DNA of 64,000 nucleotides, from the NCBI GenBank assembly GCA_965644295.1, contig CBFFRP010000019.1, positions 1 to 64,000 on the forward strand, read 5' to 3'. A program made the position numbers and the translations under genes. Of the stretch, positions 24,796 to 36,884 are shown piece after piece. Position 1 is the stretch's first letter. Every line of letters starts with the position of its first letter. This DNA is from Paraphysomonas bandaiensis (Eukaryota; Chrysophyceae). The notes beneath the pieces were generated by a model, which ran no database searches, was not told the DNA's origin, and saw only the letters and a program-made list of their open reading frames with translations.

Positions 24796-25117
24796 ATTTC
24801 GGCAGTACCACACAATTTGTATATTTACTTTTATGACGATTCCTTGTGAAAATATCCTTGTAGATTTTATTAGATCACTATATGCTGTCTACAATTTCAT
24901 GAAACTAAACTAGTGCTTACTGAAGAGGCTATATCGGGCACATAAATAATAGTATAAAAAATGGATAATTCCTCAATGTCATATCCCCTCTCATCTTAGT
25001 TTACTGATATACATGTAGAAAATATATTCATTGTGCATGGGGTACCTCAAAACAGAGCTACAATTGATATATCATCACTAACACAAGGAGACGATGGTGA
25101 TAATACACAATTTACTT

Positions 25118-26999
25118 CTACGCCAGCAGTAACGACGACACATCAATGTGGAACACCTTTGCGGTACCATCATCAGATACACTAAGTATGGCATCAACTT
25201 TCTCATTTTCAATCTCCCCATTTTCACTATTCTCTCTAACCATATCGACTCTTTTAAAATCAATGTTTGTGACTAAGTCTCTGTGCCCGGTTAACGACGA
25301 CAGAACAACACCTACATGGTACGTAATTAAAATACGCTAACACTTTCACTATTAAAATCATACCCGATCTGGCATCCCAAACTCTTACAGTAAAATCCAA
25401 ACAGGCAGATACTACGACAGGAAGACTTTCATGCCACTTCAGTGCAACAACAGCATCCTCGTGCCTGTCCATTGATTACATAACGCAATAGGCTTATGCA
25501 GTACCTACCTGCAAATACACCGGCAGCTGCCAGTGCTGATGTCCCATATCTTGAGGTTCTTATCAATCCCGCCCGATGCCAACCACCTTAATTTTTTTGT
25601 GGTTGAGATAAGTAATATACGGACACAATGTGCTTACTTGATGTCTTTATGAGAGAAGCCAACACATTCCACAGACAACACCTCCTCCTGCTCCGTTGGC
25701 GGATCATCTTCTTCATCATTGTCCTCTGTCATTGCGGCAGACTCTTCATCTGGAGGAGAAGGGTGATCTACTTTAACTGGCTCAGAATGTATGAGCTTCT
25801 TGAGTAGGCGCTTTCCAGGAATGTGGTAGAGATGCACTTCCCCATCGAAGCCACCAGATGCAAGCAGATCGCCATCCTCATTGCCATCTAGACATGTAAT
25901 GTTCCCACTATGTCCACCTCCTAAAGCCCCCGTGAAACAATGCTTGCATGCACCAGTCTTGGGGCCCCAGAGACGTACTGTTCCATCCTCACCCCCTGAG
26001 CACACAACTTTGCCGTCTCTTGAAAACATTCCACACGACACACCACCTACATGTCCGGCAAATACCTATGTAGAGTAGTGGAAAATAGTTGTGACTACAA
26101 GGGCTTGAAAACACAATTAGGTGCACACCTGAACACACTGTCCCGTGTGGGCTAGCCACATCCAAACCGTACCATCCTTTGACCCGGCAAGCACCGCATT
26201 ACCTTTTGGATGCCACACGGCCCATTCAATATCCTCAGGGCCCTCTAGAGTGTGTTTCTTTTCCCCGGTCTCAGTAGACCATATGTTGACCAAACCGTCA
26301 TAACCCCCAGTCAACACAAGCGTCCCATCAAAGTTGAAGCCCACAGCAGTTACAGTGTCAGTGTGTCCGTCAAGCTCAATACATGACTTGACACCACGAC
26401 CATTTTCTTCGCCGTCATCAGTAGTAGAACTACCATATGACCAGAGAAATGCAGTATCATCCCCTCCTCCAGACACTGCAAGGCCGGGTCGGGAAGGATG
26501 CAAGGAGGCGCAGTAAACGCTGTCGTTGTGTCTAGCAAACGATGCAAAGGAAACATCAGGAATGTCGACTTCCATCTCAGGGTTTTCTTCTTCCATAACC
26601 TCTTCGGTCTCAGCAATAGTATCATCATCATCATCGGGAGGACATTCCTCATCATCTATATAAACTATTACCAAATGAATATATACACATGCTTCAGTAT
26701 AATACCAGAGAAATCAACCTCAACAAGGGCTCCTTCTTCAATGAACACATCATCACCCTGTGTGTCATATCATGAGAATATATTCAATCCATCTCCTCAT
26801 TTATTACCTCCGTATCATCGATATCTTGTGTGGTATCAGGGAATGTATTGGTATTATCTTCTTTATCCTGAAATACACATATATTAGATACACACCCTGT
26901 ATGTATATGTATATATACACTCGCATATATAAGACATATACACATACTCTCATATATAAAGGACTTAATCGTCATATCAGATAGACAGATACACACCAT
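25118..26999 (-). CDS. AAMP: AAMP/Sqt1-like WD40 ribosome-assembly chaperone
   Basis: WD40 propeller related to human angio-associated migratory cell protein and yeast Sqt1, a dedicated chaperone of ribosomal protein uL16 (established for Sqt1). Eight exons join in phase: 26997-26999, 26808-26867, 26706-26757, 26129-26655, 25638-26065, 25509-25586, 25364-25464 and 25118-25311, giving 480 residues (human 434). A long acidic N-terminus (DDDDDTIAETEEVMEEENPE) precedes the blades, as in AAMP. Repeats follow with GGGDDTAFLW, GGYDGLVNIWS, GSKDGTVWMW, GGEDGTVRLW, GGIDKNLKIWD and FTVRVWDARSG. An acidic loop (about residues 330-350) interrupts one blade. The first coding exon is just the ATG. Exon 4 contains the 48 bp copied at 22101-22148. 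Confidence 0.9.
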
Positions 27000-27596
27000 T
27001 TTTAATCCAGACAACAAGTAAATGTAGTAGAATACTCAAGTTGTATGATTGATAATGTGTCTGGTTAATATGAAGGAGTGTGATAGAATGCAGGGCCAAT
27101 AATCTTATAAGGAAACATGTACATATATAGAGCATACTACTGTACACTGCTGTACACCATTCCTGACATTGCATCAAGTCCACCAAAATATAGCCGCAAA
27201 TATCAATGTGTTCCCAAATCCTCTGGTTTCTAGCTCAATATTCCACGTATTTTAGTTCTACATTAGAACTAAAATATTACATTGTAATATTTGGAGGAAA
27301 ATATTGATGTCCACGTAGAAGAAATTCCTATTGTTGTGGTGTGTCTCTGAGTGGACTTTTGAAGAAAACAAAATATAAATATCCGGAATTTTCCGACATG
27401 TACAAAGCTCCTGGTATACTCTGTACCTCCAACAGTCAGAAAAACTGCACAAATTAGGTACTAAAAATACTAGATTTCCATAATTCCGGGAAATTGTGAT
27501 CTGTGGGAGGTATTGTATGTATGAGAGAAGGCAGGTATGCATCACAATCCTCATGATTGCACGTCACCTGCATATAATTCATATCACTGATCTAGA
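27000..27596. promoter_or_regulatory. Divergent intergenic region with two adjacent palindromes
   Basis: About 600 bp between the start codons of AAMP (-) and the TPR-methyltransferase gene (+). It contains a perfect hairpin, tattttagttcta / tagaactaaaata (27248-27276, 3-base loop). Overlapping it is a second palindrome, aatattaca / tgtaatatt (27273-27291, 1-base loop). They could be regulatory or simply structural. No known factor site is recognised. Confidence 0.5.
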
Positions 27597-29328
27597 ATGG
27601 AAGAATACACTAAAGGGAATGAATTGTTTCGTTCCGGACATATTGAAGATGCTCAAGCGGTGTATGAGAATGCACTACTGCAGTCTACTGATGATCCCTT
27701 GACTATAAAGCTTCTACTCAATACTGCACAGTGTCACCTGATATTAAGGAATTATGATGTACGTGTGACCGTATATATAGTGTATATACACTGTTAATAA
27801 TACATTTGCTACAGGAAGTCATTGACAAATGCACCAGTGTACTGTGCATAGACGACAGCAGTGTGAAAGCTCTTATTCGAAGAGCAATTGCAGAGGAATA
27901 CACGGGCGACTTTAATAGAAGTCTTGCCGACATATCATTAGCAATGAAACTTAATACTGAAAGGCGATGGGATACGGAAATAAGACGAATATATACTAGA
28001 GTTAAAGCCGCCTTATCTGAAGACGAGAAGGCACAAGCTGAACAAATTTGCCCCTCATCATTTGTGACACCTGCACAAACTCTTCGCATGAATTTTGGTG
28101 CCACTGTACCGTCGACTATGATTGTAGGAAAAACATACATTTTTCGTGTTAATATCAGTAACGAATTTGGCCTATGGAATTATGCTTCGATGTGGGGCAA
28201 ACCTGATGGTGACAACCCTACAGTTGTGAATTGCGAGGTTATTAAACTGTTTGGTTCTGCTGTCAATATATATACTGCCTCTCTGCAGGACAGTATCATT
28301 GGAAAACACGGTAGAGTGAGTATCTCGTATGTTGTAACGATTGTCTTATGTATATATAGGCCCTTATGCGATTAAAGATATCTAAAGACAGATCTCAAGA
28401 TGAGGGGTCAACGTATATTGATGAATGGGTGATGCTACGATTTTTTGCTACTGGCAGACTATCAGGAGTGGTACCTGTGTTTTCATTACCTGTACAGCTT
28501 GTACCAGATGCGTCAGTAGTTGATGAGAACCTTTGTGATCGTAATGAAACACCTATGCATCAGATACACCAATTGCTTGGGATTGCCAGAAATTTGTCTG
28601 CTCAATGTATACGTTCCGTCACTCTTCCTTCACACGATGATCCATCAATACCCCTATCGAATTCGATATATGTGCTGGAGTGCCCAGGCTCTCTGGGCAT
28701 CGGAGGAAAGGTATGGGATTCATCATTTGTTCTATTGAAATATTTAGCCACTACGTCACTGCTCCGAGGAAGGCCAGTAATAGAGTTAGGAAGTGGCACA
28801 GGAATTACAGGATTGGCAGCCTCCTTTCTGTCCCCGTCGTCTGTACTATTGACGGATATCGATGAAGTCACTCCTCTATTAGTCGCTAACATCCTCCTGA
28901 ATAAGGTGTTGTATAACTCTCTTTATGACGCCCATTGTAGCGATGTTTTCTCGATATGTGGTGCGAAAACGTATATGTGGGGATCTCCCGCTGAGCTGCC
29001 TAATACATCGAATCCGTACGTTGTAATAGCCTCAGATGTTGTCTATGACCCACGTGGTTATGAATCTTTGGCAACGTCGCTGAAAGAACTCTTGACTTCA
29101 CCTTGTATTCAGCGGAATCAACAGCCTTATGCTGATTTAGTTGTGCTTGCTCATCGGCACCGAAACCCTAGTGATAGCAATTTTTTTGAATTGATATCTA
29201 GTAGTGAGAGTGGGTTAGATATACGAGAAATAGAACCTCATACATGGATGAAAGAGAGGAGTAAACTGGGGGCATTGAGTGATGTGAAAATATTTCACAT
29301 TGCTAGAAGTTCCATGCTCTCACTATAG
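27597..29328 (+). CDS. TPR / beta-sandwich / METTL21-FAM86-like methyltransferase fusion
   Basis: Three exons join in phase: 27597-27758, 27815-28315 and 28360-29328, giving 543 residues. Residues 1-130 form tetratricopeptide repeats starting YTKGNELFRSGHIEDAQAVYENAL. Residues about 140-290 look like a beta-sandwich (NISNEFGLWNYASMW, then GVVPVFSLPVQL). Residues about 320-540 form a seven-beta-strand methyltransferase of the Methyltransf_16 type. Visible motifs are the SAM-binding VIELGSGTGITGLAA, the acidic post-I LLTDIDEVTPLL and VIASDVVYDP. Family members methylate lysine on chaperones, elongation factors or other proteins. Here the TPR part could recruit a chaperone or another client (inference). 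The start is the first ATG of the TPR helix. Confidence 0.85.
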
Positions 29329-29794
29329 CTGTTTTCTATTAATTATTAATTTATCTTGTGACTAGACTTTAAAGTGTGTTTTATTGCTATCGCAAGGAGC
29401 ATAGTGTTTAGACTTCTCACGCAATATCTAATGCAACTATAATTTATAAATACATAACAGTGCCAGTTAGTGTATAGTATACAATGAGATACTTAATATA
29501 GGCATGTCGCTAAGGCTGCTTATTCCTTCACAACTGCGTCCTGCCATCTCTCCAGCCGAAGTCACACATATAAAGTATACTTTTTCATTATTATAAGGCA
29601 TCGAAAATTAAACAAAGACCTAAAAATGTGGGCCAAAAAAACATGTGTCGAACATATTCGATCGACTGCTTTAATCCATACAATACTTCTCAAACATGAA
29701 TATTACCTACAATAAAGCTCATACGTACTGATAACCTGTAGTATCTCAATTTTAAGAATATATCTAATAAGGTTTGTGTCATACTCAGAGCACA

Positions 29795-30034
29795 TTAAAA
29801 TTTGAAAGTTTTAGTAGTAGGAGACGACGGAAATACACAAGTTGGGGAAGGAACAGAAGACGGAGATGGAAGGTGTGGACAGTTTTGAAAGCCACTAAGA
29901 GACTTATGAGTAAGAATAGGAGTGGGTGCGACTGTTCTTTCTCCGATAGTTGTGTCTTTCATGACACTGCTCTGTCCCCTCACAATCATAGAATACTTTT
30001 CTTCTGCTTTTGTTATAGCCGATTTCAACTCCAT
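29795..30034 (-). CDS. Possible small protein or last exon, unrecognised
   Basis: 79 codons from ATG, starting MELKSAITKAEEKYSMIV, with a Ser/Thr/Pro-rich second half. I recognise no family. It could be the 3' exon of a gene whose upstream exons I could not establish, or a chance frame. The only support is helix-like composition at the N-terminus. Confidence 0.25.
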   Translation of the reverse strand: MELKSAITKAEEKYSMIVRGQSSVMKDTTIGERTVAPTPILTHKSLSGFQNCPHLPSPSSVPSPTCVFPSSPTTKTFKF

Positions 30035-30679
30035 GTGATTAAATATAAGGAAAGAAATTGAATGAAACAATCAAATAAATAAACAAGATTTATATAGTTT
30101 ATATATGTAAGAGTGTTGTGTTGTATATAGAGAGTGTTGTGCTGTATATGGAGAGTGTTGTGCTGTATATGGAGAGTGTTGCGTTAAATTCTTACTAGTG
30201 TGAAGTGTTGTCAAAAGAATATGAACACTTTCATCCCTTATTGATCATTTCCGAACTTAATCATTAATAGAGTGAATGTATAATCAAATACTTTAATAAG
30301 AAGCCAAACTGTGGCAGTATGTATATATATATGTATGTATGTATATGTAGATTCTGTCAGGTAAATTTGGTGACCAATTTGGCCGTTTTGAGACATTCTT
30401 CTTGCAGTTAACAAGAGGTTGATATACAGTACAGTACAGTACAGTAGTGTACGTATGTAGATCAGGAATATGTAGAACTTTCCGTAGAATTCTTCTTATT
30501 TCTTTATAGAAAACGATGTACAGTTATAATCTAAGGTTTTATTATTAAAAAACCTAGGATTTTGTTAGAAAATAGGAGTATTTTATATTCACCAGTACTT
30601 GCTTGATCTTCGCTCATTGAAAGACGCTGGTATCCATTAAGCAAAAGGGGGAAGAGGCAGTATGAAGACATCAAGTCAT

Positions 30680-30875
30680 CAATCATTCAACCGATCAGTT
30701 GTCTTTTATGAAGTACAAGATACATTACTCAGCTCTGCAAGTAGACATTACTGCTATAACTGGGACTCACGAGCAATAGCCACGTCCATAGAATTAGTTT
30801 CCTCCTTGCAGAGCTGAGTAATGTATCTTTGTACTTCACGGAAGACAACTGATCGGTTGAGAGGTTGATGAATTG
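30680..30875. repeat. Inverted repeat with about 65-bp arms
   Basis: The left arm at about 30680-30741 (containing ccgatcagttgtctt and gatacattactcagctctgc) is matched by the reverse complement of about 30805-30875 with a few mismatches and one indel. The loop is about 64 bp. It looks like a fold-back duplication and has no target-site signature. Confidence 0.75.
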
Positions 30876-32109
30876 TTGTCTTACTACTGTTCTCCTCACC
30901 TTTGCATAATCGATGCCAGCGTCTATTGAAGAACTCCTCCATCCATCGGTCATCTTCAGATGATCACTCTCTTCATTGGCCCTAACAATGGTGCAACAAC
31001 AACGGCTTGATAATACTAATTTCACAACAATGAGCAAAATACCAGGTAACCAACCTCATCCAATGCAGATGTGTGCAAAGCCCCACGATCTGGAGAGTTC
31101 AAACTGGCATATCTTTAGTGGCAGCTACAATGACCATTGGACTAGGATCCTATCCATTTCAAGTACACGTCCTCAAACTGGATTATTTCTAACTTTACGC
31201 TTTATTGATTTTGGAATGGGGTTGGTCTGACTACCATTGGTACCTCGATAGGGCAGATAGATAACACCTCCGTTTCCCTTTCAGGAGCAAGGGTGTCAGA
31301 AAGGGCCTCACACATCAGATACTACAAGCTTTTCTGCTTGCTTCAGTGAGATGCTGCCTTGTGAGTGTTCCGCATGATCGACATTTTCCCACAGACAGAT
31401 ATCACATAGTCTTTACAAAGTGCCACATAACTGTTTAGAATTTACAGCCCGCATATATAAACGTAGTGGACATTACCTAAGAGCTGTTTCATGATGGATG
31501 GAGAGAAGATATCTAGCATTCGCTATAGACTCATTGGTTGGCATTTTCGGATATTTTTAACTCGAATAAACCAGTTTTGTGTTATGAATATATGAATATA
31601 TATTATGCAGTATATAATATATATAATATACATATATACAATATATAGTAGATATAGAAATTTATTAAATATATAGACAGAGTCATCGCTTAATATTGTT
31701 TCGACGCTTTACACCATTTAGGTGGCTGGAAGTTACCAAATTACGAAGAGTTGTGTTACATATAAACACATAAGCACCCCGTCAATCACATCTCGAATGA
31801 TATATATAATAATAAAGTTTTTTGTTGGCAGCTGTAGTCCTACAGAATACAATATACATCAAAGTTACCTTCAGGGCATGCGTGGTACTGTTCAGGAGTA
31901 ACCATTATCCGTATGTAGCAACATGTGTCAAAATCTAGAACCTAGCAATGAGATATAGCTAATGCGAAGTGACGAACATCATATATCAAGACGTCTAAAA
32001 TAGGCGTTCAAGATGTGCTGTACGTAAAAATAGAGCACTTATTACACTACACTCGCTATGACAACTATTGAGCTACCGGAACATATATACAAGGAAATTT
32101 AACAAAACG

Positions 32110-35100
32110 TTACACCCTCCCATCTAACTCTTCGGTCCACCCGATAGGAGCACGTGACACAAACTCCGTGCGAAGCCTTACATATTCTGCATACCAGAAC
32201 TTACAAGAAGGTCAATTTCACGTCATTAATATACCTGAAAAGTCCAATTTTCCTTGATCTAAATCCCACGAGTGGAAATCTAGGGCAAAAAAATCGCCAC
32301 CATTTTCCACTGGAATTACAGTTCCTTCGACTAAATTATCACCAGAAAATAACGCAGTACCATTGGCCATTTGAACAGTTCCCAAGTTCACAAAGTCAGC
32401 TTGATCAGCCATAATTATATTGCCTTCTGCCCATTCCGCGTGCCCCAGATTAACTAGCTTTGCCAGAGATCTAGAGGGTAATATATAGACATAAGTAAGC
32501 ATACAGAGTAAACTGATGTAACTTACCGAATGCGTTTTTCACCTCCACCCAAGTAGAGCACACTCTTGGCAACAAAGTCAGCTTTACCGCGCAAGGTGCC
32601 ACCGTCCCATTGCATTATATTCGTCGCTGTAAGGTTTCCACGTGGACTAAGATCCGGTGCATCCAAACTATCATATACACTTGCTTGTGCTGCGGTTCCA
32701 ATCATAGGAAACTGGAGAACGCAATCATCTTTAAAATGCACGACTTTGTCGACAATAATGGTTGTTTCCCATGGCTCAACAAGAAGCATTCCCTTCGAAG
32801 AAATAAGAAGCCCACCATAGAAACGAAGGGTAGACGCATCTCCACGAGAAGCTGGCCATCTCATCGTCCCACCTGCAATAGTGATATGGGCATTGATGGA
32901 GAAAGACAAGTCGTGTGTTCCTGCAGTGCCCAGGAGCTCTCCTTCACCAGTCATAGTGCATGTTGCACCCATGAAAAATCTCCCTCCACTAAGCTCTAAC
33001 ACAGCATCTCTTCCCACTTCCATAAACACTAAGTTACCACATGAGCCACCTGACTGAGCGTTCAAATATCCTTCTTCGCCTAGCTGTAGTCGACTTGACC
33101 CCTCAAGATTTATGGGTGCTACAAAGGTTGCATTACAATTTTCCGATGCCACAATAGTGCCGTTATTTTGCACGGTAATAATTGCTGGGCTCATACATTT
33201 TTCACCACATAGGGGATTAATATACGATCCATCACGCAGGTAGTCAGCGACCTGGTCATCGAAATAAAACACTTCATTAAAAGGAGGTTCTGATTCTAAT
33301 AGTTTTTGATATGGCGCATCGGCAGGCATAGATAGCAGCTCCGCAAATCCAAAGTATTGTCGAATATTGAATACGTTAACCCAAAATGTCCCGTCTACTA
33401 TAACCTGCGCTCCATTATGCAAACTCACGTTACCGGTTTGCCAGTCAAAAACTGCTGTTTCTAAAATGTGAAGAGTGCATGCATACCGAAGTGATTTTCC
33501 AGTACCAGATGCAGTGAGATTGCGTGTAATATACAGTGTGGATCTCCCTCCAATGATACCCCCATCCCAAGTGCCTTGATCCCATGTCAGATTAGATCCA
33601 GGCCCTGCAGTTAGAACACTTCCAATGTCACTAATGCGATAGAAAACGGCGCTCATCGTAAACCCCGGGGCATTATTGAGCTCACTTGCACCGCGGCCCT
33701 TCGTGTTAAACGGAGAAAATATGAGAATGGAACTGTCCCATCCTTCCCAACCTTTCCCAGTGAAGATAAGTGTGCCGCTACCTTGAGCAACTACTCCATT
33801 CCATGTAATTACATCAGCACCAACAGTACCCTTGCCGGTACCAACAGACCCAATAATTAATGGGCTGTCTGCTGGTAGTCGATGTGATCCTGAACTCAGA
33901 ATTAACTCTCCCTCACCAGTCGTTTCAGTGTAATCTAGCGCCGACATACGAGACATAACAATTGTAGGAGGAAGTGCACAAGCAGCTGTGTCAATCATCG
34001 AACTATTGCCGTGTAAATCACAAGCAGTCTGACCTGATGGATCGAAGTAAGACACTTTAGTCTGAGCACAACCACAGTCAAGAATGCCCACACAAAATAA
34101 TTCCATTGTAACTCCTGCTTCAGATAGGAAATGCTCCCCATTCGGTGCATCTAATTCTATTCTGTAGTCATAACCGTAATGAAACCGATCATCTGCTTCC
34201 CCATAGCGCCGTACAGTCACGCCGCCAAGTTCTTGAACTACCGGAAGAGAGTCCAATATTGACCTCACTTCTGAAGCCGAAGCATGATAGGGAATACATG
34301 CAGATATGTCGCCATCACTAACCGTCGATGACGAGTAATATACACCAATCCGGTAAACACCTCTCAGTATAGGATCTTCAGGAGAGTCGTCGTCATATAT
34401 CTCTTCTTGTTGAACACTGTTCAGGTACTCCCCAACGACATCGCCGCTATTTCATCACACATTAGAACACGTATATTATGTGTCATACACTTTTCTTACC
34501 GGTGAGATAACGATAGTTCAAACGCGTCATAAGTTGCCAGTCTCATTGCGTAGCCATCTAGAATAAGTCTTGCCAAGGATTGAACATCGACTTTCGCAGA
34601 CGAAATCAGGCCACCCTGCTGTAAAATTAAGTCCACGCCGTCATCAACATATATAGTCGAGTCTTCAGTATTAAGCTTCGCATTGATGGTTACATTATAG
34701 CTTCTGTCACAAAAACTACATTTCGTGGAAGTGTTTATTGCATATCCCGAAGCAATAAAGACAATTGGCTGCAACCCATGCAGTGAGGTTTCTCCAATAA
34801 ATGTCTCTTCAGTGATATTGATATTAGTATGTAGGTCCAGCTCAGACCCATCACACAGTACAAGATGCTTTATAGTACTGCTCTCTCCAGAAACAGTGAT
34901 ATGAGCGGTTTCTTCGACAAAAAATTCAGACACATCAAATGAGTTTTTAACTACCAGGTGACCACCGCGCAATCCACCGCCATTTAGGTATGACTTGTTT
35001 CTCAGTCGAAGACTATATCGTCTTGGTGTGACGAGCATTTGGCAGACATACGCCTTAGATTCTTCAAAGCAACTCACCTCCTCAAATGAGCCTTGCTCTA

Positions 35101-36410
35101 GAATAAGTGGATCTTCTTGCCAAGGAACAATATGCACACAGTTATCACCATTATCAATAAATGCCCCCGGCTCATCAAGAGCATTTCGGTCCGCCCGATC
35201 AGATCCACGTCGCCAATCTCGGAAAGAAAGATCAAGCATGGAAGCGGGGTCGCGCCAATTGTAATATCCGGTGCCAAATGCGTCCTGAAGACCAATCCAA
35301 CATCCCTCCGTGAAAGCACTAGATCCACTACAAAAGAGAAACGTTATCATTACACATTCTAGAAGGTGTATAAAATGTAAGCAAAAATAGGTTGTTACAA
35401 AAATATAGTGAACAATACATGTCACTGCTACCTTTGCCCTCTACATATACTCTTAACAACGTCCAATTCGTTGTGATCTTCAATCTGTACTAAACTGGTG
35501 CCCAGTGACCCAAAGCCATCACCGAGTCCTCTGCACACGGCATCAGACTCGAGGTACGGCAGTGCATCTTCCATGAGTTTGTAGCATTTTCTGAGAGTAA
35601 ACAATAATTAATAACACAGTATTGATGTGGAAAATACGAATAGAGTCTGCAACAAATCGCTATCGACATAGAATAATCCTCAATCCATGAATTAGCAATG
35701 TCCACCTACCCCAATTTGCTTCCGTCGGGGCTCACAGACCATCCATGAGGACAACCTGTTTCATGTGCAATTAACAATCCTCCATCCATTTCAATTGAAT
35801 TTACTTCTTCATCTGAAGTCAAAACGACAATTCCTGAATGCGGCGGAAAGTAGACATCATCACGAGAAGTTGGCACTGCACCACCTTCCCAGTTTTTAGC
35901 ATCGGACCACAAACCCACGGTTTCAAGAGGTGCACACCCCTCTGACGACACATTTACAGCCAATGATTGCAAAGTTCGCCCAGAGAATCTGAATAAATAA
36001 TGTGTCGTAAAATTACTCTCAATTTTTCCGTTCCCATATCGTTTAACAACTGTATCAATTAATTGATTGAGAGTTGTATTCCCAGAATCATACGTCAATA
36101 AAGCAGATCGTATAATTCGAAGTACTTCCGTTCCACCGGATCCAATCTCAATACAATCTGTTTCACCTTCAAAGAGACCATATTCAAAAGACTGTCCTCT
36201 AATACTCAATTTGAAGTGTCCTCCATCTCCCCGATATATCCGGCGGTTAGAGAATACTGAAACACTTGAATTCCAAGGCCCAATACCGTCTAATTCACTA
36301 GCAACTAGAGAAACTTCAGAATCAAACCATGGGACCCTATCTGCTTGAGTTAAATATAGTCTAGCCCATAAGAGAAGAAGAAACATAAAAGATTTAAAAG
36401 AATTCATCAT
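32110..36410 (-). CDS. Secreted C-type-lectin domain protein with beta-solenoid repeats
   Basis: Six exons join in phase: 35710-36410, 35432-35590, 34500-35327, 32527-34446, 32235-32470 and 32110-32186, giving 1306 residues. A signal peptide is evident (MMNSFKSFMFLLLLWARLYL). A segment with GLWSDAKNWEGGAVPTSRDDV resembles the G8-like or autotransporter-like modules of secreted proteins. A C-type lectin domain then spans exons 1-3, from GCPHGWS through a CRGLG segment, EGCWIGLQD and an FRDWRRG segment to a terminal Cys pair. The remaining about 850 residues are rich in Gly, Ser, Thr and short hydrophobic strands, typical of right-handed beta-solenoids. No membrane helix or GPI signal is seen at the short C-terminus. 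An Arg-Gly-Asp triplet is created across the exon 3/4 junction. Likely extracellular and glycan-binding. Conserved Ca2+ residues of the lectin fold cannot be confirmed by eye. Confidence 0.82.
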
Positions 36411-36884
36411 TCTCTATAGAGTTAAGAGGCTTATACCTTAACTAGCATATAAAGCACATGGTTATCATAATAATGACTGCTATTATAATATCTCATACAT
36501 ATATCACACATATGAACAATATGCATATATATAAATTCACATACTCTTCAGATCACACTTCATGACTGAAACGCTCTTTTGTTTCCGTTGTTACCTATTA
36601 ACACTGCACTAAACTATTTTCAGTTTATAACATATCTGTCTATTAAAGATACGACTCCTTGAAATACATTGTAGTATATCGTTCGGAGAATGAATTCTAT
36701 TCCCCTACGTTGTATAATGACGTACCAACTTCTCTCATATGGTTTGGTGTGTAGAGATCTATACACATATGAACAGCTGGGATCGTATCATATGGGCCGC
36801 TATGCAACAACTTGCAATACATACATAGAGAAGAACATTTCATTAATACACGCACTCTTATTTAAAGTAATTATATCAGTAATT
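36411..36884. promoter_or_regulatory. Divergent intergenic region between lectin gene and orphan gene
   Basis: 474 bp separating two start codons on opposite strands. AT-rich with no recognisable motif. An in-frame extension of the plus-strand gene up to 36690 exists but looks non-coding. Confidence 0.35.

Larger units (their letters stand above)
21381..25117. other. Repeat-rich intergenic region without an intact gene
   Basis: Holds repeat R2, a 48-bp copy of AAMP coding sequence, two inverted-repeat elements and a hairpin, each listed separately. Between about 22850 and 24240 the base composition is less AT-rich than the flanks and several broken frames exist. This suggests a decayed mobile element, but I recognise no domain. 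Confidence 0.5.
29329..32109. other. Long intergenic region with repeats and no clear gene
   Basis: Contains a triplicated 23-bp unit (gagtgttgtgctgtatatg-like, about 30110-30182), an inverted repeat at 30680-30875 and a run of cagta repeats near 30428-30446. An AT-only stretch lies at about 31590-31680. A weak short frame at 29795-30034 is listed separately. Confidence 0.5.

Noticed and set aside
30729-31037. 102-codon minus-strand frame
   Set aside because: Half of it lies in the inverted repeat. No family signature or splice partner was found.
36690-36884. Upstream in-frame start for the orphan gene at 36885
   Set aside because: The 65 extra codons are AT-rich, with no coding character and a composition unlike the rest.
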